Positions 24,267 through 32,554 of a stretch of DNA of 33,155 nucleotides are shown here, piece by piece. The notes under the pieces were generated by a model that was not told where the DNA came from, made no database searches, and saw nothing but the letters and a program-made list of their open reading frames with translations. The stretch lies in contig JAENZQ010000034.1 of the NCBI GenBank assembly GCA_016841185.1, forward strand, positions 1-33,155, in the 5' to 3' direction. Position numbers and translations under genes: made by a program. How positions within the stretch are numbered: position 1 is the stretch's first letter; every line of letters starts with the position of its first letter. Source of the stretch: Anaerovorax odorimutans. GTDB lineage: Bacteria; Bacillota; Clostridia; Peptostreptococcales; JAAYPU01.

Positions 24267-26057
24267 ATGACGAAAAAATACTTTGAAGTCAACAATTTAA
24301 AAGTAAATTATAATACCTTTGAAGGGACAAAGATTGTCTTGGACATCGACCATATTGGCATAGAGAAGGGAGAAGCCTATGGTTTAGTGGGTGAAAGCGG
24401 TGCCGGTAAAACCGTACTGGCTTTGACCATATTAAGACTTCTTTCAGTACCTCCCGGAGAAATCGTCAGCGGAGAAATCTTGATAGATGGTGAAAATTTG
24501 CTGGAAAAGACGGAATCGCAGATGCGGGAAATTCGCGGGCGTAAGATTGCTATGATCTTTCAGGATCCTATGTCTTCACTGAATCCGGTATTCACTGTAG
24601 GCTACCAGATGTTGCAGGTCATAAAAATCAATCAGAAAGCAACAGAAAAGGAAGCGGTGAAAATCGCTGTTGAGATGATAGAACGGGTTAAACTGCCTGA
24701 TGCTGAAAATATCATGAGTAAATATCCCCATGAATTGAGTGGAGGCCAGAGGCAAAGAGTTATTATTGCAATGGCCTTATCATGCGGTGCACAATTTATT
24801 ATTGCCGATGAACCAACGCGAAATCTGGATGTTACCATTCAGGCAGGAATACTCAAGCTTTTGAAAGAGCTTCAGGAGCAGTTCAACGTTACTGTTTTAT
24901 TTATTGCCAATAATTTGGGGCTGGTTTCTGCGGTGTGTGATGAGATGGGCATTCTTTATAACGGCAGGATCATTGAAAGAGGGTTTATTAATAAAGTGAT
25001 GACAAATCCTCAGCATGACTATACAAAGACTTTGTTAAGTGCAGTGACTCAATCTCAAAACGAGAAGAAAAAAGACAAAAGCTCAAACAGTAACGATGAA
25101 ATTTTGAAAGTAAGTCAATTGAAAAAATATTTTCCTGTTAAAAAGGGGTTTTTAGATAAGGAAAGCTTATTTGTAAAAGCAGTAGACGGAGTGGATTTTG
25201 GAATAAATAAAGGAGAGGTGTTTGGCGTTGTAGGTGAATCCGGATGCGGCAAATCCACATTGGTTAACACCATACTATTTCTGCATGAACCTACTGAGGG
25301 GAAGGTTATTTTTGACGGTAAAGATATATACAGTCTTAAAAAGAATCATTTAAGAAAAGCAAGAAAAGATATTCAGATTGTATTCCAGGATCCATTCTGG
25401 TCTTTAAATCCCAGATGGCTTGTAAAAGATATAATCGGCGAACCTCTTCAGGTACATGAAAATCTGTCTGCGGAAGCATATGTGGACAGAGTGGGTGCAC
25501 TTTTGGAAATGGTCGGGCTTCCGAAAGAAGGGGCTTTTAAGTATCCTCATGAATTCAGCGGTGGGCAAAGGCAGAGAATCGCAATTGCCAGGGCATTATC
25601 GGTAGAACCAAAACTGGTGGTTCTGGATGAACCTACATCATCCATCGATGTGCTTTCACAAGCTCAGATTCTGGATCTGCTTTATGAGTTGAAGGAAAAA
25701 ATGGGATTGACGTATATATTGATTTCACATGACTTAAGTGTGGTTCATTATATGTCGGATAAAATCATTGTGATGTATCTTGGCAAAATTGTTGAATACG
25801 GGAAGGCCGAAGAAGTATTTAAAGATCCCTTACATCCCTATACGGTTGCATTGTTTAATGCCATTCCCGATTTGAATACACAAAGTGTTAAGGAACTGGC
25901 AACGCTTAAAGGGAATGTGCCAAGTGCAATAAATTTGCCGCAGGGCTGCAGATTTCATCCAAGGTGTGACAAAGCGACGGAGCGTTGTAAAAGCATTGAG
26001 CCTGAAGCTTTATATGTAGACGGGCGTATTGTAGCATGTCATTTGTTTTCGAAATGA
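24267..26057 (+). CDS. Fused double ABC ATPase for the peptide importer (DppD-DppF type)
   Basis: One 596-residue protein carries both nucleotide-binding domains that Dpp/Opp systems often make separately. Domain 1 (about 5-260): Walker A GESGAGKT (43-50), Q-loop MIFQDP, signature LSGGQRQRV (157-165), Walker B FIIADE with E182. Domain 2 (about 278-560): Walker A GESGCGKST (323-331), FSGGQRQRI, Walker B VVLDE with E455, H-loop H488 in ISHDL. In domain 1 the H-loop reads FIANNL where FITHDL is expected, so the switch histidine is replaced by N215, and the D-loop reads TRNLD rather than TTALD. The C-terminal Cys-containing tail RFHPRCDKATERC is normal for DppF. RBS aggggga. It energises the upstream permeases. 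Confidence 0.93.
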   Translation: MTKKYFEVNNLKVNYNTFEGTKIVLDIDHIGIEKGEAYGLVGESGAGKTVLALTILRLLSVPPGEIVSGEILIDGENLLEKTESQMREIRGRKIAMIFQDPMSSLNPVFTVGYQMLQVIKINQKATEKEAVKIAVEMIERVKLPDAENIMSKYPHELSGGQRQRVIIAMALSCGAQFIIADEPTRNLDVTIQAGILKLLKELQEQFNVTVLFIANNLGLVSAVCDEMGILYNGRIIERGFINKVMTNPQHDYTKTLLSAVTQSQNEKKKDKSSNSNDEILKVSQLKKYFPVKKGFLDKESLFVKAVDGVDFGINKGEVFGVVGESGCGKSTLVNTILFLHEPTEGKVIFDGKDIYSLKKNHLRKARKDIQIVFQDPFWSLNPRWLVKDIIGEPLQVHENLSAEAYVDRVGALLEMVGLPKEGAFKYPHEFSGGQRQRIAIARALSVEPKLVVLDEPTSSIDVLSQAQILDLLYELKEKMGLTYILISHDLSVVHYMSDKIIVMYLGKIVEYGKAEEVFKDPLHPYTVALFNAIPDLNTQSVKELATLKGNVPSAINLPQGCRFHPRCDKATERCKSIEPEALYVDGRIVACHLFSK

Positions 26058-26077
26058 AAAGCATAAGGAGGGTTATT

Positions 26078-27184
26078 TTGAAAAAGCTTACACTTCAGGA
26101 AGTTAAGGATATTTTAGTGGGATGTACCATTTTGGGGACCGGAGGCGGAGGAAAACTTGAAACAGGTATTGATATCGCAGAATCGGATTATGCTGAGGGA
26201 TTGGCGTATATCATGATGGATTTTGAAGAGATAAAAGATGAAGCACTGTTTGCCTGCCCTTATTTTTGCGGTTCCATCGGTCCAGAAGAAAGAAATGATA
26301 ATTACAGCAAATATCAAAAATCAGATGAACTGGAAACGGTTTTTTCCACAAAAGCATTAGAAAGGTTTTTAGGAAAAGAAATCAACGGGATTGTATCTGT
26401 GGAATACGGAGGATCCAATACTGCTGTTGCCATGTCAACAGCTGCAAGGCTTGGAAAGCCCATTGTTGACGGAGATGCAGCAGGAAGGGCAGTTCCGGAT
26501 CTTCAGTATTCCACTTTTTATGTTACCGGAAAACCCATTTATCCTTTGGCTGTTGCAGATGCCATCGGAGATGTAGCGGTTTTAGAAAAAGTCGTCGATG
26601 ATTTCAGAGCAGAAGATATGGTTCGTGCTTTAGCTGTGGTCAGTGGTGATAAAATCGGGATGACAGATCATCCTTGCCTCGGAAAAGACCTTAAAAACTC
26701 CATCATACCTCATGCCCTTTCATTTGCAGGTCGGGTGGGCAGAGCACAAAGATCAGCAAATGAACAGGGTAAAAATCCTATTGATGAAATTATGGCAGCA
26801 GGAAAAGGATACCGACTTTTTGAAGGAAAGGTAGCAATGGATTCTCAATGGAAAAATAAAGCGGGATTTACCATAGGGACCATTGATATTCAAGGAATGG
26901 AAGGATATAAGGGGAAAGAGGCTCAAATTTGGTTTAAAAATGAAAACATCATGTTCTATATAGACGGTAAAGCGAGAGTGACGGCACCGGATCTGATCTG
27001 TGTAGTAGAAAAAAATACAGGATATCCCATAAACAATCCTTTTTGCAAGAAAAATATGGAAGTAACGGTTTTGGGATTCAAGGCGCCTCATTTTTGGAGA
27101 CAGGGAAAGGGACTTGAGATTTTGAATCCAAGAGAATTTGGATTCGATATCGAATATATTCCCATTGAAGAGCAATACGAATAA
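26078..27184 (+). CDS. DUF917 family protein, copy 1
   Basis: Cytoplasmic protein of 368 residues in the DUF917 (S-methyl thiohydantoin desulfurase-like) family. TTG 26078 is the chosen start: aaggaggg lies 5 bases before it, and the product then aligns without offset with the paralogue two genes on (GCTILGTGGGG at residues 15-25 in both). Other landmarks are CGSIGPEE, VEYGGSNTAVAMSTAARLGK, DGDAAGRAVPDLQ, GDVAVLEKVVDDFRAEDMVR and APDLICVVEKNTG. Glycine-rich N-terminus and the DxDxAGR motif suggest a nucleotide- or substrate-binding role, but biochemistry is poorly known. Family members commonly sit in hydantoin or amino-acid-derivative loci with PucR regulators; here they flank a peptidase-like enzyme instead. 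Confidence 0.88.
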   Translation: MKKLTLQEVKDILVGCTILGTGGGGKLETGIDIAESDYAEGLAYIMMDFEEIKDEALFACPYFCGSIGPEERNDNYSKYQKSDELETVFSTKALERFLGKEINGIVSVEYGGSNTAVAMSTAARLGKPIVDGDAAGRAVPDLQYSTFYVTGKPIYPLAVADAIGDVAVLEKVVDDFRAEDMVRALAVVSGDKIGMTDHPCLGKDLKNSIIPHALSFAGRVGRAQRSANEQGKNPIDEIMAAGKGYRLFEGKVAMDSQWKNKAGFTIGTIDIQGMEGYKGKEAQIWFKNENIMFYIDGKARVTAPDLICVVEKNTGYPINNPFCKKNMEVTVLGFKAPHFWRQGKGLEILNPREFGFDIEYIPIEEQYE

Positions 27185-27213
27185 TTCAGTGTTTTAAGTA
27201 GGGAGGCATATAA

Positions 27214-28254
27214 ATGGCGAAGTTTTACGAATATGAACTGGGTAAAGCGGCAGATATATTGGTTAATAAGATTTTTAAATTGAAAGAGGGAGAAACATTT
27301 ATCATTACTGCTGATACGGAATCCGATGAAAGAGTGGTGACAGCAACGGCAAGAAGTGCTTTTTCCGCAGGTGCCAAACCCATGGTGATATGGCTGGCAT
27401 CGCCTTTGGGCGTAGGAAAAGCAGCCGACCCCATGCTGCCGGTAGCTTCTCTGACAGCGGCATTAAAACATGCAGATGCATGGGTCGAATTTAATAATCA
27501 ATGGCTGTTGTATTCCACGCCTTTTGAAAAAGCCATGGAGGAGAACAAAAAGTTAAGATATTTGTGTCTTGTGGGAATGGACGTGGATATGATGGTAAGG
27601 ACCATCGGAAGAGTCGATAAGGAGAAACTTTCCCTGTTCCTGAAAAAAATATCCTCAAGGACAGGAGAAGCAAAAGTTATGAGAGTGACGACTCCAGCGG
27701 GGACGGATGTATCCTTTGAAATAGAACCTAAAAATACACTGGCATGCGATGACGGCAGTGCCCATCAACCGGGGATCTATATGCTGGCCGGGCAGATCAA
27801 TGTCATTCCAAGATGGGAAACCATAGAAGGAACCATTGTGTTTGACGGTGCTTTATCTCCTCCCTGTGGGATGCTGGAGCATCCCGTTACGCTAAAGGTT
27901 GAAAAAGGGAAAGTCATAGGAATTTCAGGCGGCAGACAGGCTCACCAGTTTTCAGACTGGCTTTCAGGCCACAATGATCCGAACATGTTCAGGATGGCAC
28001 ATATTGCTTATGGGTTCAACCCCGGAGCAAAACTGACAGGCAATATTCTTGAAGATGAGCGGGTATGGGGTGCCACCGAATGGGGATTAGGATATGTCAG
28101 CCCTCTTGAAGCTCCCCCTGACGGTATCAATGCCGTATCGCATTCAGACGGGATCTGCCTGAAATCATCTGTATGGCTGGATGGTATGAAAATAATGGAC
28201 AATGGTGTAATTACAGATGAAGAACTTAAAGAAATGATAAAGGATATTATTTAA
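27214..28254 (+). CDS. M29 aminopeptidase / NicX-like metalloenzyme
   Basis: Protein of 346 residues related to the M29 (AmpS, aminopeptidase T) fold, which also includes the ring-opening 2,5-dihydroxypyridine dioxygenase NicX. Likely metal-binding residues are H263 in MAHIAYGFNPGA and the H-x-D pair H310/D312 in VSHSDGICLK; glutamates in WETIEG (about 202-205) may assist. Size fits the shorter NicX-like branch better than classical AmpS (about 410 residues). In an anaerobe an oxygenase is unlikely, so hydrolysis of a peptide or cyclic amide is the better guess. RBS gggaggca precedes ATG 27214. It lies between two DUF917 genes with gaps of 29 and 20 bases, so the three probably act together. 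Confidence 0.8.
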   Translation: MAKFYEYELGKAADILVNKIFKLKEGETFIITADTESDERVVTATARSAFSAGAKPMVIWLASPLGVGKAADPMLPVASLTAALKHADAWVEFNNQWLLYSTPFEKAMEENKKLRYLCLVGMDVDMMVRTIGRVDKEKLSLFLKKISSRTGEAKVMRVTTPAGTDVSFEIEPKNTLACDDGSAHQPGIYMLAGQINVIPRWETIEGTIVFDGALSPPCGMLEHPVTLKVEKGKVIGISGGRQAHQFSDWLSGHNDPNMFRMAHIAYGFNPGAKLTGNILEDERVWGATEWGLGYVSPLEAPPDGINAVSHSDGICLKSSVWLDGMKIMDNGVITDEELKEMIKDII

Positions 28255-28274
28255 ATTAAAGGGGAAGTATAAAT

Positions 28275-29384
28275 ATGAAAATATTGAGCAGACAGGAATT
28301 ATATGATATTTTGTACGGATGTACGATTTTAGGTACCGGAGGAGGCGGAGGCCTTCAGGAAGGGCTGGACCTGATCGGTAAAGCTTTAGAACAGGGAAAA
28401 GCGTTCAAACTGGTAAGCTTTGACGAGGTTGATGATGAAGCTTTAATCGGGACACCCTATATGTGTGGTGCCATATCACCTGAAACCGAGGAAGAAAGAA
28501 AAAAATACGAAGGTCTGCCGAGGATAAAAGATCATTCGGCCCTCAAAGCTATGGAGGCCATGGAGGATTATTATAAAGAAGCTTTCTATGGTGTAGTTTC
28601 CACGGAACTGGGCGGCGGTAATACTGCAGTAGCTTTTTATACAGGGGCTATGTCGGGAAAATACATTATAGATGCCGATCCGGCGGGGCGCTCGGTACCG
28701 GAACTTCAGCATTCAACATACTTTATTCATGATCTGCCCATTTATCCTCTTTCTGTGGCCAATGATTTTGGGGATGTGGCTGTTTTTAAAGAAGTTGTGG
28801 ATGATTTCAGAGCTGAAGCATTGGTTCGTGCATTGGCTGTGGTAAGCAATAATAATGTCAGCGTCGTTGATCATCCTGCCAGGGCTAAAGACCTGAAGAA
28901 TGCCATGATTAAAGGGGCCATTTCTTATGCTCTTGACATCGGCAGGGCTTATCGTCTCTCAAAAGAAAAAAATGAGGACATTGCGGCTAAAGTATCAGAA
29001 GCAGGGAATGGCCTTTTAAGGTTTAAAGGAAGAGTATCAGATTTTAATTATAAGACTGAAGACGGCTTTACCATTGGAGAAGTTTTTATTGACGGAACAG
29101 GTGAATATAAAGGAAGCACCTACAGAACCTGGTTTAAAAATGAACATATTTTTTCTTGGCTTAACGGAGAGGTAGATGTGACGGTTCCGGATCTGATATG
29201 CATGATCTGTGAAGATACGAAAGAGCCGGTCACCAATCCCAATTATGAAGCAGGAATGAATGTTGCTGTGTTTGCACTTCCTGCACCGGCAGAATGGACG
29301 ACACAAAGGGGATTGGAGGTCTTTGGACCAAAGAGCTTTGGAAAGGACATAGAATATATTCCTTTGAAGAAAAAGATTAAATAA
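28275..29384 (+). CDS. DUF917 family protein, copy 2
   Basis: Paralogue of the gene at 26078, 369 residues, co-linear from residue 1. Shared landmarks: GCTILGTGGGGG (15-26), CGAISPETEEE, VSTELGGGNTAVAFYTGAMS, DADPAGRSVPELQ, YPLSVANDFGDVAVFKEVVD, VRALAVVS, VPDLICMICEDT and the closing FGKDIEYIPL. Differences such as DGDAAGRAVPD against DADPAGRSVPE suggest divergence for separate substrates or a heteromer rather than redundancy. RBS aaaggggaagt precedes ATG 28275. It is part of the same transcript as the M29-like enzyme and the dipeptidase that begins 13 bases later. Confidence 0.88.
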   Translation: MKILSRQELYDILYGCTILGTGGGGGLQEGLDLIGKALEQGKAFKLVSFDEVDDEALIGTPYMCGAISPETEEERKKYEGLPRIKDHSALKAMEAMEDYYKEAFYGVVSTELGGGNTAVAFYTGAMSGKYIIDADPAGRSVPELQHSTYFIHDLPIYPLSVANDFGDVAVFKEVVDDFRAEALVRALAVVSNNNVSVVDHPARAKDLKNAMIKGAISYALDIGRAYRLSKEKNEDIAAKVSEAGNGLLRFKGRVSDFNYKTEDGFTIGEVFIDGTGEYKGSTYRTWFKNEHIFSWLNGEVDVTVPDLICMICEDTKEPVTNPNYEAGMNVAVFALPAPAEWTTQRGLEVFGPKSFGKDIEYIPLKKKIK

Positions 29385-29396
29385 GAAGGTGGTTAT

Positions 29397-30794
29397 TTGG
29401 AAATTTCTAAATGGGTCGAATCTTATAAAGAAGATGTTATTAAAGATTTGAAGGGCCTTCTGGCAATCAGAAGCGTTGAAGAAAAAGCAAGTGATGAAAA
29501 ACCTTTTGGAGAAGGTCCGTATCGTGCTCTTCGCTACATGCTTGATTTAGGAGCATCCATGGGATTCAAAACAAAGAATGTAGATAATTATGCGGGTCAT
29601 ATCGAGTATGGGGACGGAAATGAAATTATAGGCGTTTTGGTCCATCTGGATGTTGTTCCGGAGGGAGAAGAACCATGGGTATATCCTCCTTATTCCGGAG
29701 AAGTTCACGAAGGCAGGATATATGGCCGGGGGGCTATTGATAACAAGGGGCCTGCTGTTGCCGTCCTTTATGCACTGAAAGCGTTAAAAGAAAGTAATCT
29801 CCCTTTAAATAAAAAAATTCGGTTGATCCTGGGAACCAATGAAGAGTCAGGTTGGGGCGGTATCCATTACTATCTTAAAAACGAAAAAGCACCGGATATG
29901 GCCTTCAGTCCGGATGCGGATTTCCCGGTCATTCATGCGGAAAAGGGCATTCTGATTTTTGATCTAGTTAAAGATTTTTCATTTCAGCCTGACAAAGGGT
30001 TGGTATTAAAAAGCATAAAGGGCGGAAATGCACCTAATATGGTGGCGGATAAATGTACTGCAGTATTAAAAAATGAGAATATGAACAATGTGCTTCAAGA
30101 ACTGAGTAACTTTACTGAGATAACCGGTTATCACCTGACTTCAAAAATAGAAGGGGATTTGATTACCATTGTTTCAACAGGAAAGTCTGCCCATGGTGCG
30201 ACACCGGAGAAAGGGATTAATGCTATTTCTCAGATGATGTTGTTTTTAGCTCAGCTTGAATTTATTAATTCCGACATCAATGATTTTATAAGATTTTATG
30301 CGGAGCATATCGGAATGGAATATAACGGTGAGTCTTTCGGGTGCGAATTTGAAGATGAAGTGTCCGGTAAACTGACTTTTAATGTAGGTATGATCGAGGC
30401 AGATGAAAAAAAGGGCAGGATAACTGTCAATATCCGATACCCTGTTACCATAGACAGCGAAGATGTCTTTAAAGCATTGAAAAGCAAAACCAAGAAAAAG
30501 ATATTTGAGATCATTCATGGTGAGGATATGAAGCCCAAATATTTGCCCAAAGACCATGAGTTAGTAAAAACACTGATGAATGTCTATCAGAAACATACCG
30601 GGGATTATGACACAGCTCCTATTGCCATAGGCGGGGGAACCTATGCAAGAGCCATTGAAAAGGCTGTTGCTTTCGGACCGGTATTTATCGGTCAGGAGGC
30701 ATTGGAGCATCAAAAGAACGAGTATATAGAAATCGATTTGCTGATAAAAGCTGCAAAGATTTTTGCGGATGCCATGTATGAATTAGCTAAATAG
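29397..30794 (+). CDS. M20 family dipeptidase, PepV-like
   Basis: Cytoplasmic zinc dipeptidase of 465 residues, the typical PepV length. Metal ligands and catalytic residues in order: H83 and D85 in LVHLDVVPEG, D115 in GRGAIDNKG, the general-base glutamate in GTNEESGWGG (149-150), D173 in FSPDADFPV, and a late histidine in ALEHQKNEYIE. A lid domain occupies about 190-370. The start is TTG 29397 with RBS aaggtgg 4 bases upstream; the first residues (MEISKWVESYKEDVIKDLKG) match PepV beginnings. It would split dipeptides delivered by the ABC importer or released by the upstream enzymes. It ends the operon before a strong terminator. Confidence 0.92.
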   Translation: MEISKWVESYKEDVIKDLKGLLAIRSVEEKASDEKPFGEGPYRALRYMLDLGASMGFKTKNVDNYAGHIEYGDGNEIIGVLVHLDVVPEGEEPWVYPPYSGEVHEGRIYGRGAIDNKGPAVAVLYALKALKESNLPLNKKIRLILGTNEESGWGGIHYYLKNEKAPDMAFSPDADFPVIHAEKGILIFDLVKDFSFQPDKGLVLKSIKGGNAPNMVADKCTAVLKNENMNNVLQELSNFTEITGYHLTSKIEGDLITIVSTGKSAHGATPEKGINAISQMMLFLAQLEFINSDINDFIRFYAEHIGMEYNGESFGCEFEDEVSGKLTFNVGMIEADEKKGRITVNIRYPVTIDSEDVFKALKSKTKKKIFEIIHGEDMKPKYLPKDHELVKTLMNVYQKHTGDYDTAPIAIGGGTYARAIEKAVAFGPVFIGQEALEHQKNEYIEIDLLIKAAKIFADAMYELAK

Positions 30795-30823
30795 TTGAAA
30801 ATATCTGTTTTTGACCTACTCAT

Positions 30824-30874
30824 AATCAATTAGGGGCCAATATCTGAATTTGGATTTGGTCCTTAATTGATTTT
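30824..30874 (+). terminator. Strong long-stem terminator after the dipeptidase gene
   Basis: AATCAATTA (30824-30832) pairs with TAATTGATT (30864-30872), continuing inward as GGGGCCAA with TTGGTCCT (two G-U pairs), 17 pairs in all, followed by TTTT including the stem end. It ends the importer-DUF917-peptidase operon. Confidence 0.8.
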
Positions 30875-30915
30875 AAAATTCTATTAATTTGATTTGTTCT
30901 TTTATATAAAAATTT

Positions 30916-30924
30916 TGATATAAT
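30916..30924 (+). promoter_or_regulatory. Extended -10 promoter for the GPH symporter gene
   Basis: TGATATAAT matches the extended -10 form TGnTATAAT exactly. A weak -35 (TTGTTC at 30894-30899) is 19 bases upstream. It follows the terminator and is about 60 bases before the symporter start, so the symporter has its own transcript. Confidence 0.6.
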
Positions 30925-30985
30925 GGACATATACCATAAATTGTAAGCGAGTATGAGAATCGAAATAATTAGAGGATTTTAAAAA

Positions 30986-32419
30986 ATGGCTGAGTACAAA
31001 AAAATATCAATGGGTACAAAATTTGGATACGCGGCTGCGGCTTTGGGAGATGCCTGCAGTTATACATTTATAGGTGCATTTTTGTTATTCTTCCTAACAT
31101 CGGTTGTCGGGATAAATCCAATCATAGCAGGTACCATCGCAGCTATTGGCGGTATATGGAATTCGGTATGCAGTCCTGTTATAGGGTATGTATCCGACAA
31201 ATCGGTTTCAAAATACGGAAGAAGAAGACCATTTTTATTAGCTGCAGCCTTTCCTCTTGGTATTTCAATCGTCATGCTGTTTAGTAATATGGATTTGAGT
31301 GAAACTCTCAAGGTGTTGTACTATGGTGCATTCGTCATCATTTTTTGGAGTTCGTTTTCATCCTTTTATGTACCTTATCTGGCTTTTGGAGCAGAGATCA
31401 CCGGTGATTACAGCGAAAGAACGGTTCTAAGATTTTACGCTTATGTTTTTAATTTTATTGGTGCGGTCATTGGTGTGGTTTTTCCGACATTTCTTGTTGA
31501 TTATTTATGCAGCAGAGGAGCTACTACAGAGAAAGCCTGGCAGAGTGCAGCAATGATCGTATGCATATTTACCACAGTCTCAATTTTAGTGACATGGTAT
31601 TGTACAAAAAATAAAGAGAAAGTCAGAGACAGGGTACCTATAGAAAAGAAAAATCAGACATCTGTATATTCTTTTATGTCTTCAATGATAAAAGAATATT
31701 GGGAGATACTGCAACTTAAACCGATCAGGTATCTGATCGGAGGGAGCATATTTTATCTTGTTGCCGGAACGATGGTGAATTCTGACCGCATGTATTTTTT
31801 GACTTACAATTTAGGTATGGACCCGGGCGTGGTTTCAAGGGTTTATTTGGTTGCTTCAGTATCAGGGGTTGTATTTTCACCATTTATTATTGGCTGCAGC
31901 AATATTTTGGATAAGAGAAAAGCATATATCTTATGTTCGGCAGTTTCTTTTACCGGAATAATTATTGCGTGGATTACAGGAATACATTCCTTTTGGGGTG
32001 TTATAGCGTATTCTTTTATTTTCTCATTAGGGAACAGTTGTTATTGGCAATTGTTTCCTGCAATGATTTATGACGTCTGCGAGGTAGATGAGCTTGTTTC
32101 GGGTCAGAGAAGAGAAGGAATCATTATGTCGGTGCAGTCTTTATCGGAAGCACTTTCAAGTGCTGTAGCAGTTCAGATTTTAGGTATCATCTTGGGATTA
32201 TCCGGTTTTGACGGGGATGTTTCAGTACAGGCAGAGTTGACTTTAGGTTGGATCAGTAATTGTTTTACGATTATTCCTGCTGTTTTTATGCTGCTGACTA
32301 TTGTAATGGTTATAAAATATCCGATTACTAAGAAAAGGTATATCTTGATGCAGCTTGCTCTTGAGAAGAGAAACAAAGGGGAAGAATATGAGGCAGAAGA
32401 ATTAAAAAAACTTATATAG
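30986..32419 (+). CDS. GPH-type cation symporter (MFS superfamily)
   Basis: Membrane protein of 477 residues with 12 predicted helices. The GPH (glycoside-pentoside-hexuronide:cation symporter) signature is clear: SPVIGYVSDKSVSKYGRRRP at about 54-77, with LGDACSYTFIGAFLLFFLTS in helix 1 and the ISGVVFSPFIIG-like segment in the second half. Family members couple Na+ or H+ to sugar uptake, but related clades carry other solutes; the neighbours here are peptidases and amidohydrolases rather than glycosidases. RBS agagga is about 9-10 bases before ATG 30986, a wide spacing. A lipoprotein amidohydrolase begins 135 bases later, so it may import the product of that surface enzyme. Confidence 0.88.
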   Translation: MAEYKKISMGTKFGYAAAALGDACSYTFIGAFLLFFLTSVVGINPIIAGTIAAIGGIWNSVCSPVIGYVSDKSVSKYGRRRPFLLAAAFPLGISIVMLFSNMDLSETLKVLYYGAFVIIFWSSFSSFYVPYLAFGAEITGDYSERTVLRFYAYVFNFIGAVIGVVFPTFLVDYLCSRGATTEKAWQSAAMIVCIFTTVSILVTWYCTKNKEKVRDRVPIEKKNQTSVYSFMSSMIKEYWEILQLKPIRYLIGGSIFYLVAGTMVNSDRMYFLTYNLGMDPGVVSRVYLVASVSGVVFSPFIIGCSNILDKRKAYILCSAVSFTGIIIAWITGIHSFWGVIAYSFIFSLGNSCYWQLFPAMIYDVCEVDELVSGQRREGIIMSVQSLSEALSSAVAVQILGIILGLSGFDGDVSVQAELTLGWISNCFTIIPAVFMLLTIVMVIKYPITKKRYILMQLALEKRNKGEEYEAEELKKLI

Positions 32420-32469
32420 ATATTATCATTTTGTTGCCTTTGAAGTAAATTTGATTGACTTGTACTTTT

Positions 32470-32495
32470 TATAAATATAATGCCATATATTTATA
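32470..32495. promoter_or_regulatory. Inverted repeat over a -10 element upstream of the lipoprotein amidohydrolase
   Basis: TATAAATAT (32470-32478) and ATATTTATA (32487-32495) are exact reverse complements around 8 bases. A TATAAT (32476-32481) lies in it, with TTGACT at 32455-32460 only 15 bases upstream (short spacing). A repressor bound here would block the promoter; the AT-rich makeup makes chance pairing possible. Confidence 0.45.
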
Positions 32496-32554
32496 AAAGG
32501 CTATTAAAATGTCTTAGCTATGTATTATAAAAATACAAGGGAGGGGACAATTTG

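Noticed and set aside
26078-30794. Hydantoin utilisation operon (hyuA/hyuB)
   Set aside because: PucR and DUF917 suggested it, but no ATP-dependent hydantoinase subunit or carbamoylase-type gene is in the window; the M20 protein matches PepV rather than an N-carbamoyl hydrolase.
30953-30982. Nine-codon leader peptide (MRIEIIRGF) before the symporter
   Set aside because: It has only a weak RBS and its end overlaps the symporter RBS; too short to support without conservation data.
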